A DNA stretch of 64,000 nt from the NCBI RefSeq assembly GCF_014384885.1, contig NZ_JACRST010000009.1, positions 36,119 to 100,118 on the forward strand. Reading direction: 5' to 3'. The notes beneath the pieces are model-generated. The model was not told the DNA's origin, made no database searches, and saw nothing but the letters and a program-made list of their open reading frames with translations. The DNA comes from Ligaoa zhengdingensis (GTDB taxonomy: Bacteria; Bacillota; Clostridia; Oscillospirales; Ruminococcaceae). Each line of letters opens with the position of its first letter. Position 1 is the first letter of the stretch. This document shows positions 1-7,563 of this stretch, in pieces. The position numbers and the translations under genes were made by a program.

Positions 1-102
1 GTTCCCCTGGGCGTAGGTGTCGGTGACGATCCTCGCCACGTTAAAAATGCGTTCGGCGTCCTTCACCGAGGTGCCGCCGAATTTCTGAACAATCAGGCCC
101 AT
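1..102 (-). CDS. lysC: Aspartate kinase, N-terminal fragment
   Basis: This is the first 34 codons of a gene that runs off the left edge of the window. The protein begins MGLIVQKFGGTSV; KFGGTSV is the signature of the aspartokinase amino-acid kinase fold, where the lysine contacts ATP phosphates. Aspartate kinase phosphorylates L-aspartate, the entry step to lysine, threonine and methionine. A strong AGGAGG ribosome site lies about 5 bases before the ATG. It is the last visible gene of a minus-strand ACT regulator-hom-thrB-lysC group. Feedback (ACT) domains cannot be judged because the rest of the gene is missing. Confidence 0.9.
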   Translation of the reverse strand, partial: MGLIVQKFGGTSVKDAERIFNVARIVTDTYAQGN

Positions 103-231
103 TCTCTTACCTCCTAAAGTTTCAGGACACGGCGCGCGGTGGGTCTATCTAGGTTCGCGCCGCTGTGCGCCCTCAAGCCAGGGCGCGCTTTTCCATACCT
201 CATTTTCAGTCGCTTGATCGGATACTTTATT

Positions 232-260
232 ATATTACAGCCGAAGGCCGCAGTTTACAA
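232..260 (-). promoter_or_regulatory. Possible promoter for lysC in the thrB-lysC gap
   Basis: On the minus strand TTGTAA (255-260) and TAATAT (232-237) are separated by 17 bases, inside the 188-base gap between thrB and lysC. This would let lysC be transcribed separately from hom-thrB. I looked for lysine-riboswitch and T-box motifs in the gap and saw none. Confidence 0.35.
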
Positions 261-290
261 GTTCTTTTGGCTGATTTTTGCCTGCCAGCG

Positions 291-1181
291 TCAGGGAACG
301 ATGCGCGTACCCATGTTGTCAATAGAGAGGACGTTGACCTGCCAGCCGGTGTAGCCCTGTTCGCGCAGAAATTCGCGGACGGTATTTTCAAACTCGAAGT
401 TTCCCGAGGAAATAATCGACATTAAGGTGCTGCCCGCGCCGCTGATATACGAGGCGTAGGCGCCATGTTTATAAGAAAAATCGAGCACCTCGTGCGCGCC
501 GTTGATGAGCGACAGGCGGTAGGGCTGGTGCAGGCGGTCGTCCGCCGCGATGCGCAGGTTCTGATAGTTGCGGGAGTAGAGCGAAACCGACATCAGCGCC
601 GCGCGGGAGAGGTTGAACACCCCATCCTTGTGAGGAATCTCCTTGGGCAGCGCCTCGCGCGCAAACTTGGTTTTCAATTCAAAGTCCGGGATGATGGTCA
701 CAAAGCGCAGGTCCTCAGCGATCTCCTGTTTTACATAGTAGACCTTGCCGTTACTGAGTACCGCCGTGACCAATCCCCCCAGCAGCGCGGGGGTGGAGTT
801 GTCGGGGTGGCCCTCCATGGTGGCCGCGATGTTGACCAGTTCGCTGGTGCGCAGCGGATAGCCCAGCATGGCGTTTGCGCCGACCAGGCCGCCCACAATG
901 CAGGCGGAGGAGCTGCCCAGGCCGCGCGCCATGGGGATGTTGTTGACCTGTTCGATGCGCAGGCCCTTGAGCGGCTTGTCGCACAGGTCGTAGATATATT
1001 TGGCGCTGGTGTAGACCAGATTGGTCTCGTCGGTGGGGATGGGCTTGCCGTCGCTGGAAATGATCTCGACGCCCTCCTGCTCCTCCATGGTGACATAGTT
1101 GTACATCGAGACCGCCAGGCCCAGGCAGTCGAAGCCGGCGCCGATGTTGGCGCTGGTGGCCGGGATTTGTACTTTAATCAT
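291..1181 (-). CDS. thrB: Homoserine kinase
   Basis: This 296-residue cytosolic GHMP-family kinase phosphorylates L-homoserine to O-phosphohomoserine, the substrate of threonine synthase. The N-terminus carries the GHMP motif PATSANIGAGFDCLG, and the ATP-binding loop PMARGLGSSSA lies near residue 90. The length is normal for ThrB. It starts 18 bases after the end of hom, so the two are surely co-transcribed. Its partner thrC is not adjacent but sits at 51 kb. The identification is secure. Confidence 0.96.
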   Translation of the reverse strand: MIKVQIPATSANIGAGFDCLGLAVSMYNYVTMEEQEGVEIISSDGKPIPTDETNLVYTSAKYIYDLCDKPLKGLRIEQVNNIPMARGLGSSSACIVGGLVGANAMLGYPLRTSELVNIAATMEGHPDNSTPALLGGLVTAVLSNGKVYYVKQEIAEDLRFVTIIPDFELKTKFAREALPKEIPHKDGVFNLSRAALMSVSLYSRNYQNLRIAADDRLHQPYRLSLINGAHEVLDFSYKHGAYASYISGAGSTLMSIISSGNFEFENTVREFLREQGYTGWQVNVLSIDNMGTRIVP

Positions 1182-1199
1182 GACGAATCTTCCCTTTTC

Positions 1200-2444
1200 T
1201 CAGTAATCGAGCACGCGGATTTTGCCGAGCACAGGAATACCCCGCGCAGCGAGCGCGTCCAGGCGCTGCGTCATCTCGCGCTCGGTGCAGACACCGGTGA
1301 TGAACGCCATTTCGTCCTCCGAACCGCTGCGGTAGAGGGGCTTCACGCCTCCGAACAGATCGACCACCGCGCGCATCGCCTTATCGAAATTGTCGTAGGA
1401 GATGCGGACATACATCCTCACCTCATTGTCAAAGTAGCCCTGCACAGTGTCATGCGCGGGATTGTCCTCCCAGCGCAGCGATGTGCTGCTGTGCTGCGCT
1501 TTCACCGCATCCACTACATCGGCCACCACGGCCGAGGCTGTGGGCAGCTTGCCCGCGCCCTTGCCGTAAAACACGACGTCGCCGGTTGCGTCGCCGCGCA
1601 CCAGCACCGCGTTGAATACGTCGTCCACGCTCGCCAGTTGGCTATCGTTCCCGACGAGGGCCGGGCTGACCATCGCCTCCACCTTGCCGCTTGGCAGGCG
1701 CTTGGCCCGGCCGATTAGCTTGATCACACCGCCCCACGCGCGCGCGTACTCCACATCCTCCAGCGTGAGCTGGGTGATGCCCTCAGTGTGCACCTCCTCG
1801 GGGTAGACATGCCGGCCGAACGCAAGGGAGGCCAAAATGCAGATTTTACGGCAGGCGTCAAATCCCTCCACATCCGCGGCGGGGTTGCGCTCCGCATAGC
1901 CGAGCTGCTGCGCCAGCGCCAATGCGTCGTCAAACGACATCCCCTCGCGGATCATCTTGGTGAGGATGAAGTTGGTGGTGCCGTTGAGTATCCCCGCGAT
2001 CTCGTCGATCTGGTTGGCCACCAGGCAGGCGTGCAGCGGGCGGATGATCGGGATGCCGCCGCCGACGCTCGCCTCAAAGAAGAAGTTGACGTCGTGTTCG
2101 TTGGCCACCCGCAGGAGCTCCGCGCCCTTGGCCGCGACCAATTCCTTGTTGGAGGTCACCACGCTTTTGCCCGCCTCCAGGCAGCGCTTGACATAAGAAA
2201 ATGCGGGGTCCAGCCCGCCCATCACTTCTACCACCACGCGGATTTCGGGATCGTTTGCGATCAGCTCAAAATCCTTGATGAATTTATCCGAGTAGGGAAG
2301 CCCGGGGAAATCCCGCAGATCCAAAACATATTTGATGTCCATCTCGGTGCCGGCCTTGCGTTCCATGGCGGCGCGGTTCTTATAAAAGACCTCCAGCACA
2401 CCCGAACCGACCACACCATGGCCCATGACTGCAATTTTTAACAT
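1200..2444 (-). CDS. hom: Homoserine dehydrogenase
   Basis: This 414-residue enzyme reduces L-aspartate-4-semialdehyde to L-homoserine with NAD(P)H. The sequence shows an N-terminal Rossmann loop (GHGVVGSG), the GGGIPIIRPL stretch of the catalytic domain near residue 130, and NGTTNFIL, a conserved homoserine dehydrogenase segment. Residues from about 340 onward form a C-terminal ACT domain of the kind that senses threonine in this family. It lies between the ACT regulator upstream and thrB downstream, 18 bases from the latter. Length and motifs fit the standard bacterial monofunctional enzyme. Confidence 0.96.
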   Translation of the reverse strand: MLKIAVMGHGVVGSGVLEVFYKNRAAMERKAGTEMDIKYVLDLRDFPGLPYSDKFIKDFELIANDPEIRVVVEVMGGLDPAFSYVKRCLEAGKSVVTSNKELVAAKGAELLRVANEHDVNFFFEASVGGGIPIIRPLHACLVANQIDEIAGILNGTTNFILTKMIREGMSFDDALALAQQLGYAERNPAADVEGFDACRKICILASLAFGRHVYPEEVHTEGITQLTLEDVEYARAWGGVIKLIGRAKRLPSGKVEAMVSPALVGNDSQLASVDDVFNAVLVRGDATGDVVFYGKGAGKLPTASAVVADVVDAVKAQHSSTSLRWEDNPAHDTVQGYFDNEVRMYVRISYDNFDKAMRAVVDLFGGVKPLYRSGSEDEMAFITGVCTEREMTQRLDALAARGIPVLGKIRVLDY

Positions 2445-2541
2445 TTCATTACCCCCACACCGGGCCTCAAGCGGGATGCTGCGCGGCCCGTTTCGATTAT
2501 ATTTTTTACCCGCGGCGGGAATCCTGGCCGCGAACCGCTGC

Positions 2542-2982
2542 TCAATTCCCTGAAAGCAGCTTGGCGTTCACAACGCCGGGCAAAGTGCGGATCTGATCCA
2601 CCAGCGCCTCCTCCGAGCAGGTGATCGAACCAACCTTGGCCGAGATTGAAACATGAGCGACCGAATCCACCGGGATGTTCTGGTTGAGGGTGAGGATATT
2701 CGCCCCCGAATTATAGAGTTGGGAGATCACTGAGGAGAGCACCCCCGGTTCATCCGCCAGCGACGCGTAGATGGTGACGATGTGGTCGCTGATTTTGCTG
2801 TGATAGGGCTGCACGCAGTCCTTGTACTTGTAAAAGGCGCTGCGCGAAATCCCGGCGATGCGGGCGGCCTCGCTGGCGCTCTTCACCTTCCCCTGGGCGA
2901 GCAGCTTTTTGGCGTTGATAACCTTTAAAAATACCTCCGGCAATACGGAGGTGTCCACCAGAAGATATTTTGGGTGATCCAT
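2542..2982 (-). CDS. ACT-domain regulatory protein (PheB/UPF0735 type)
   Basis: The protein has 146 residues from the ATG at 2982, chosen because GGAGGA lies about 9 bases upstream; a GTG at 3003 is also in frame but lacks a site. Residues about 25-55 (SASEAARIAGISRSAFYKYKD) look like a helix-turn-helix, and residues about 70-146 form an ACT domain, which usually binds amino acids. PheB-type proteins are small HTH-ACT proteins found beside hom genes in Firmicutes. The position upstream of hom-thrB-lysC suggests an amino-acid-sensing regulator of this branch, but the ligand is unknown. A palindrome just upstream (3016-3034) could be its operator. Confidence 0.8.
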   Translation of the reverse strand: MDHPKYLLVDTSVLPEVFLKVINAKKLLAQGKVKSASEAARIAGISRSAFYKYKDCVQPYHSKISDHIVTIYASLADEPGVLSSVISQLYNSGANILTLNQNIPVDSVAHVSISAKVGSITCSEEALVDQIRTLPGVVNAKLLSGN

Positions 2983-3015
2983 GTCTGTACATCCTCCAAG
3001 CACATTTGTATCGTA

Positions 3016-3034
3016 ATGATATACAATATATCAT
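3016..3034. promoter_or_regulatory. Perfect palindrome upstream of the ACT-domain gene
   Basis: Eight-base arms, ATGATATA and TATATCAT, flank a 3-base centre. The site is 34 bases before the ACT-domain gene start, inside an AT-rich gap, where a dimeric repressor would overlap the promoter. The binding protein is not known; autoregulation is an inference. Confidence 0.45.
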
Positions 3035-3328
3035 TGTTGTGAAAAACGCACAATTCTAAAAATGGACGATATTTTTTATTTCAAACGAAAATTTTCAAAT
3101 TATTTTAAATTATCTCTTGTTTTCTCCTGTTTTCTTTTGATTCCTTCATACAATTGTTGATTCAAACATTATTTTTGCCCCAAAAGACGTACCTTTGGAG
3201 GATATCGCCAGAAATCCCTGCGCGGGACCGAAAGAAATTTTTTGGCTGTTTTTGGAATCTGGACAAATTTCATATCCAGCCGGTTCGCAGACATATTATT
3301 AGGAAAGAAACAAACTGGGCGGGGCGGG

Positions 3329-4435
3329 ATGCACATGACCGGAGAAAAGAAGATCAAATTTATCGTCGATGTGGTGTACGTGGTGCTGGTCGCAGCGCTG
3401 GCTGTCTTTGCGCTCAAATACCTGGTCTGGTGGCTGCTGCCGCTGGTGTTGGGCTTTTGCATCGCGTTTGCCCTCAAGCCGCTGGTCAACCTGGTCTATC
3501 AGATGTCCAGCGCGACCCGCCGGTTTTGCGCGGTGATGGTGCTGCTCTGCGCCTATGCCACCCTCGCCGCCCTGGTATGGCTCGGGGTGGTTCAGCTGGT
3601 GGTCGGCCTGAGGCGGCTGATCCTCACCCTGCCCGAGCTCTATGAATCTTCGTTTTTGCCGGCTGCGGGCAGCTTGAGCGACTGGTTTTCCGGACTGTTG
3701 GGCCGCTTCTTCCCCCAGCTCAGCGAGGAATTCAGCACCCTTGCGCAGATGATCTCCGAACAGACGACGACCGTGGTCGGGGGACTCTCCGAGCGCCTGA
3801 TCGGGGGGATGGGCGCGCTGGTGAGCGGTCTGCCTGGACTGATGCTGACGTTTTTGTTCACCATCCTTTCCTCCTTTTTTATCTCGATGGATTACAACAA
3901 CGTGGTCAGCTTCCTGGCGCGGTTGGTACCCAAACGCCACAGGGGGATGCTGTTCGAGATCAAGGATTTCCTGGTCAAGACGGTGTTTCGCTACGCGCGG
4001 GCCTACTTGCTGCTGCTCGCCATCACCTTTGTAGAGGTGTGGGCGGGGCTCGCGTTGCTGCGGGTGAAGGGCAGCGGATGGTGGGCCTTGGGCATTGCGG
4101 CGGCCGACCTGCTGCCCGCTGTGGGGACCGGGCTCATCCTGATTCCGTGGGCGGTGCTGGCGTTTATCCAGGACAACCGCTTTTTGGGGATCGGGCTACT
4201 GGTGGTCTACGGGATCATCACGGTGGTGCGCAGCATCATCGAGCCCAAAATCGTGGGGGATAACATCGGTCTGCCTCCGTTGGTCACCATCACCTCGATG
4301 TTCTTCGGTCTCAAGCTGTTGGGCGCAATCGGTTTGTTTCTCGCACCGCTGCTCGTGCTAATTGTTAAATTCCTGAACGACAGCGGAAAAATTCACCTGT
4401 GGGACAACAGCCCGCCCGCTGTTCCGCCGAAATAG
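3329..4435 (+). CDS. ytvI: Sporulation integral membrane protein YtvI-like (AI-2E transporter superfamily)
   Basis: The protein has about 368 residues with seven or eight hydrophobic segments: a pair near the N-terminus, a soluble stretch around residues 85-160, and a helix-rich C-terminal half. This is the layout of the AI-2E/PerM exporter superfamily. The C-terminal motif around IIEPKIVGDNIGLPPLVT is typical of that family, and the overall sequence resembles the YtvI branch of spore formers. The start at 3329 (or 3335) is preferred because a longer reading frame upstream codes for an implausible non-membrane leader. The transported substrate is unknown. A strong terminator follows directly. 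Confidence 0.75.
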   Translation: MHMTGEKKIKFIVDVVYVVLVAALAVFALKYLVWWLLPLVLGFCIAFALKPLVNLVYQMSSATRRFCAVMVLLCAYATLAALVWLGVVQLVVGLRRLILTLPELYESSFLPAAGSLSDWFSGLLGRFFPQLSEEFSTLAQMISEQTTTVVGGLSERLIGGMGALVSGLPGLMLTFLFTILSSFFISMDYNNVVSFLARLVPKRHRGMLFEIKDFLVKTVFRYARAYLLLLAITFVEVWAGLALLRVKGSGWWALGIAAADLLPAVGTGLILIPWAVLAFIQDNRFLGIGLLVVYGIITVVRSIIEPKIVGDNIGLPPLVTITSMFFGLKLLGAIGLFLAPLLVLIVKFLNDSGKIHLWDNSPPAVPPK

Positions 4436-4440
4436 AAGAA

Positions 4441-4487
4441 GCCCGCCGCCCGGAGAAGATCAGTGGTCCTCCGGGCGGCGGGCTGTT
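4441..4487 (+). terminator. Rho-independent terminator after the YtvI-like gene
   Basis: Arms of 15 bases (4441-4455 and 4469-4483), very GC-rich, with a 13-base loop. The T-run is weak (TGTTTGG), but the stem is perfect. It separates the YtvI-like gene from the interrupted ATPase. Confidence 0.75.
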
Positions 4488-4542
4488 TGGCGTGAATATT
4501 TTGTCCATCTGCTCCGCCCTGTGTCAAAAGGAGGTCAATTTA

Positions 4543-4551
4543 CATAGGATA
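4543..4551 (+). promoter_or_regulatory. CATAGGATA, possible mother-cell sigma -10 element
   Basis: The string matches the sigma-K/sigma-E -10 pattern CATAnnnTA and lies 48 bases before the ATG of the interrupted ATPase, downstream of a terminator. No good sigma-A -35/-10 pair was seen here. The -35 is not convincing and nine bases can match by chance, so this is only a hint that the gene is sporulation-expressed. Confidence 0.2.
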
Positions 4552-4590
4552 AACCGGGAAGAACCAAATATGTTGCAGGAGGAATCATCG

Positions 4591-4905
4591 ATGGAAAATG
4601 GGAAACCTACCGTAGAATTTTTCTTGGGTGCGAATACGCCGCAAGGCTTTGTTTCCAGATTTGACCAGTTGGCCGACCCGGAGGATGGATGGCGAAAGTT
4701 TGTCATCAAAGGGGGGCCTGGCACTGGAAAGAGCAGCCTGATGAAAAAGCTGGCCGCGGAGCTCTCCGGCCGCTGCGACCGGATGGAGCTGATTCACTGT
4801 TCGTCGGATGTCGATTCGCTGGATGCAGTGATTGTACATAACATCAAGGCTTCGATTGCCGATGGTACCCCGCCCCATGCGGGGGGAACAGAAACAAATA
4901 ATTGA
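4591..4905 (+). pseudogene. 5' part of an interrupted two-repeat P-loop ATPase (PRK06851-type)
   Basis: The ATG at 4591 has GGAGGA 8 bases upstream. The frame reads an ATPase N-terminus (FFLGANTPQGF, then Walker A GGPGTGKSS at residues 41-49, then IHCSSDVDSLD) up to DGTPPH at residue 96. After that it continues only 8 codons into unrelated sequence and stops at 4903. The host gene resumes in frame at 10412. The family is known to me as PRK06851, a cytosolic NTPase of undefined role and about 366 residues. The fragment keeps Walker A but lacks three quarters of the protein, so it is probably inactive until the intervening 5.5 kb is removed. Confidence 0.8.
4874..4879 (+). other. attL core of the intervening element
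   Basis: CCCATG is shared with 10410-10415. The CAT codon at 4876-4878 encodes His96 of the split ATPase, the last host residue before the sequence diverges. The core is centred in an inverted repeat (CCCCGC / GCGGGG), as expected near a serine-recombinase crossover. The exact crossover dinucleotide cannot be fixed from the sequence alone. Confidence 0.65.
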
Positions 4906-4973
4906 ACCGCACCGCCACCCCATAGGCATACCCGGTTTTGTCCGGTTCATAGGCTGTGGCGAGGTGAACTTCC

Positions 4974-5138
4974 ATGAAAAACACCGTCTTTACAATCTCT
5001 GAGACCTTCCGCTCTCAGGATGAGCGGGAGCGAAAGCAAAATTTGCAGGATGCGGTTGACCGCTACCTTCGATTTGCGATGGAAAGCGCCGGTCCGGCCG
5101 AAGTTCCCGCCGCACCGACAGGGGGTGACACCCCTTGA
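4974..5138 (+). CDS. Small hydrophilic protein coupled to the recombinase
   Basis: A 54-residue ORF begins MKNTVFTISETFRSQDERER and is rich in charged, helix-forming residues. Its TGA overlaps the recombinase start in the string TTGA (5135-5138), so the recombinase is probably translated by coupling. Short proteins of this kind sit before large serine recombinases in Firmicutes elements, but I cannot name a function. A recombination directionality factor or another recombinase accessory protein is possible. The AGGTG ribosome site is modest. Confidence 0.6.
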   Translation: MKNTVFTISETFRSQDERERKQNLQDAVDRYLRFAMESAGPAEVPAAPTGGDTP

Positions 5139-6676
5139 CCTGCGCCATCTATTGCCGGCTGAGCAAGGAGGACGAGGGGAAGGCCAGCGAGAGCGAAAGC
5201 ATCCAAAACCAGAAGTCGATGCTGATGGACTACGCGACGCGGCAGGGGTGGGTGGTCTACCGCATCTACTGCGACGAGGATTACTCCGGCGTCGACCGGG
5301 AGCGCCCCGATTGGAACGCCATGCTGGAGGCGGCCCGCAGCCGCAGGTTCCAGGTGATCCTGTGCAAGACGCAGTCGCGCTTCACGCGCGATATGGAGCT
5401 GGTGGAGAGATATATCCACGGCCTGTTTCCACTTTGGGGCATCCGGTTTGTGGCGGTGGTGGACAACATCGACACCGAGCTCAAGGGGAACAAGAAGGCC
5501 CGGCAGATCAACGGCCTTATCAACGAATGGTATTTAGAGGACTTGTCGGAAAATATCCGGGCGGTGTTCGCCCAGAAGCGCAGCGCCGGGCAATATATCG
5601 GCAGTTTCCCCGTTTACGGGTATCAGAAGGCGCCCGGCGACCACAACCGGCTGATCGTCGACCCACCGGCCGCTGAGGTGGTTCGGACGATCTTTCACCT
5701 GTGCCTGCAGGGCCTGGGGAAGCAGCGCATCGCAGAGCGGTTAAACGAATGGGGGCTGCCCAATCCCACGGCATATAAGCGGGAAAAGGGCTGGAACTAC
5801 CACAATGGGGGAACGGGGAACGGGGAAGGCTTGTGGAGCCGCACCACAGTGGGCCGCATTCTCCGCAACGAGATGTATACCGGCACGATGGTGCAGGGTG
5901 TCAAGCGCAGGGTGAGCTACAAGGCAAAAGCCTGTGTCAGCCTGCCACAGGACCAGTGGAGCCGCGTGGCGGGAACTCACGAGGCGATCGTCGAGCGGGA
6001 GACCTTCGACACGGTGCAGCGGCTTTTGGCGCAGCGCACCCGGTCGGGCGCCGCGGGGAAGCCCCACCTGCTGGCGGGCAAGGTGCGCTGTGCGGACTGC
6101 GGAAGCGGCATGGTTAAGGTCTCCCACCGATACAAGGGGACGCAGCACAGCTATCTGCAATGCCGACTGTATGCCGCATCGCGGCGCGCCCCACAATGTG
6201 CGCGCCATTCGGTGCGCTTGGACGACCTGACGGCCGCGGTGGAGGAACGCGTCCGGTTCTATGTGGATGCATGGTACGACGCCGAACGGGGAGGGCTGCG
6301 GCAGGAGTTGCTGTCCCGTCGGCCAGGGCTGCAAAAGGAGCGCCTCGCGCTGCAAAGTCAAATTGCCCGGCGGGAGGATGCGCTGCGCTCGCTGTATCTG
6401 GACAGGGTAGACGGACTGATCGGGCGGGAACAGTTCGCCGAGATGAACCGGAGGTTTTTGGAGGAGAAGGAACGGCTGGAAACGCGGCTGAACCGTTTGC
6501 AGTGGGCGGATAGGGAGGCGGGGTCGCCTGCATCAGACGGCGGAGAAGAGATACAGGCGCTGCTCCGGCTCGACCCAATGCCGCAGCGGCTAGTCGATCT
6601 GCTGATCGATTTCGTTGAGATCGGGGAGCGGCAGCCGGACGGCACGCAAAATATTCGCATCTATTGGCGTATCTGA
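5135..6676 (+). CDS. Large serine recombinase (site-specific integrase)
   Basis: The 513-residue protein starts at a TTG overlapping the previous stop. Residues 2-150 are a resolvase catalytic domain with the nucleophile Ser10 in YCRLSKED and the arginines of QSRFTRD. Residues about 165-290 are the recombinase domain (GKQRIAERLNEWG, RNEMYTG). About 310-365 is a zinc ribbon (CADCG, then two later cysteines), and about 395-475 is a coiled coil. This is the full set of large serine integrases, which cut at a 2-bp core and normally integrate in one direction unless a directionality factor is present. It is the obvious enzyme for mobility of the surrounding element. Confidence 0.93.
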   Translation: MTCAIYCRLSKEDEGKASESESIQNQKSMLMDYATRQGWVVYRIYCDEDYSGVDRERPDWNAMLEAARSRRFQVILCKTQSRFTRDMELVERYIHGLFPLWGIRFVAVVDNIDTELKGNKKARQINGLINEWYLEDLSENIRAVFAQKRSAGQYIGSFPVYGYQKAPGDHNRLIVDPPAAEVVRTIFHLCLQGLGKQRIAERLNEWGLPNPTAYKREKGWNYHNGGTGNGEGLWSRTTVGRILRNEMYTGTMVQGVKRRVSYKAKACVSLPQDQWSRVAGTHEAIVERETFDTVQRLLAQRTRSGAAGKPHLLAGKVRCADCGSGMVKVSHRYKGTQHSYLQCRLYAASRRAPQCARHSVRLDDLTAAVEERVRFYVDAWYDAERGGLRQELLSRRPGLQKERLALQSQIARREDALRSLYLDRVDGLIGREQFAEMNRRFLEEKERLETRLNRLQWADREAGSPASDGGEEIQALLRLDPMPQRLVDLLIDFVEIGERQPDGTQNIRIYWRI

Positions 6677-6863
6677 GCGGAAAACAGAGCGAGCGGGCCC
6701 TTGTTGGCGGATTTCCTCCAGATTTTTAGCGATTTGGCTGGGAAAAGCGGAAGAATTTTGTTATACTGGTTGAAAACGGGCGGATGTAATTTCCCGGCGA
6801 TATGTTTGACGGCAAGGAGCGGCTAATTTGAGACAGAATGCGGAGCAAGGTTCTATTTAAAAG

Positions 6864-6910
6864 AGAGGCGGCCCTGTCTGATCGTTCCAGATGGACCGCC
6901 TCTGTTTTTT
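6864..6910. terminator. Terminator between recombinase and merR
   Basis: AGAGGCGG (6864-6871) pairs with CCGCCTCT (6896-6903), with an inner TCTG/CAGA stem, followed by GTTTTTTT. It lies between the convergent recombinase and merR genes. The 190 bases before it (6677-6863) hold no gene I can support. Confidence 0.8.
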
Positions 6911-6938
6911 TATGTAACTGGTTCTCGCCGGGGATAGA

Positions 6939-7325
6939 TCATTGCGACGACTTCAGGATGTTTTTCTCAAACTCAGAATTCCACTGCTCGTAGCGGTCGA
7001 TCTTTGTATCGAGAAAGCGCAGGGTCTCCTGCATTTCTGCGATCTTTGCCTGCAACAGATCCCGCTGTTCCAGCAGGATCTGTTTGCGTGCATCCCGGGT
7101 GACGTCCCCCTGTTGCACCAGATCCACATATTCGATCAATGCCTCCACCTGAATTCCTGCGTTGCGCATACATTTGGCAAACTGTACCCACCGGCAGCTC
7201 TCCTCGTCGTAGTCGCGGAATCCGCTTTTGGAGCGCGGGACGGAGGGGATCAGGCCAATCCGCTCGTAATAGCGCAGGGTGTCGGCGGGGATATCATATT
7301 GTTTGCTCACTTCTGTGATCGTCAT
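6939..7325 (-). CDS. MerR-family transcriptional regulator
   Basis: The protein has 128 residues from the ATG at 7325, which has GGGAGG 8 bases upstream. Residues 1-70 are the MerR winged helix (ITEVSKQYDIPADTLRYYERIGLI), and residues about 80-118 are a coiled-coil dimerisation helix. There is no cysteine-rich effector loop, so it resembles the AdhR/YhdM-like group rather than a metal sensor. It is divergent from the ECF S-component operon. Both facing promoters have the 19-base spacer that MerR proteins untwist, so it probably controls itself and the transport operon inside the element. The effector is unknown. Confidence 0.88.
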   Translation of the reverse strand: MTITEVSKQYDIPADTLRYYERIGLIPSVPRSKSGFRDYDEESCRWVQFAKCMRNAGIQVEALIEYVDLVQQGDVTRDARKQILLEQRDLLQAKIAEMQETLRFLDTKIDRYEQWNSEFEKNILKSSQ

Positions 7326-7370
7326 TGCAACAACCTCCCTGAAATTTGGACAAGGATTTTTCTGTCTCCT

Positions 7371-7401
7371 ATTGTAATCCCTGGAGCCCACTCCAAGTCA
7401 A
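7371..7401 (-). promoter_or_regulatory. MerR-type promoter for merR (19-bp spacer)
   Basis: On the minus strand TTGACT (7396-7401) and TACAAT (7371-7376) are separated by 19 bases. The spacer holds an inverted repeat, CTTGGAG / CTCCAGG. The over-long spacer with a central dyad is the hallmark of MerR-controlled promoters. Confidence 0.75.
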
Positions 7402-7460
7402 TCTTTTTTTGAGGCCCCATTAAATTTATGTGGGGACGGCCCTGTTCACAAATCGTTTAC

Positions 7461-7491
7461 TTGACTTGGAGCTCACTTAAAGGTTTATGCT
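7461..7491 (+). promoter_or_regulatory. MerR-type promoter for the ECF S-component operon (19-bp spacer)
   Basis: TTGACT (7461-7466) and TATGCT (7486-7491) are 19 bases apart, and the first half of the spacer (TGGAG) matches the merR promoter site. It lies 73 bases before the downstream gene. Confidence 0.7.
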
Positions 7492-7563
7492 GGCAACAGA
7501 GCCTAACAAATGGAATTGGGGGCGGGCCTCCGCACCCTGACGACTGATTGAGGAGGAACACCG

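Noticed and set aside
103..290. Lysine riboswitch or T-box in the thrB-lysC gap
   Set aside because: The gap has neither the conserved lysine-aptamer bulges nor a T-box sequence followed by an antiterminator; only a promoter-like pair was seen.
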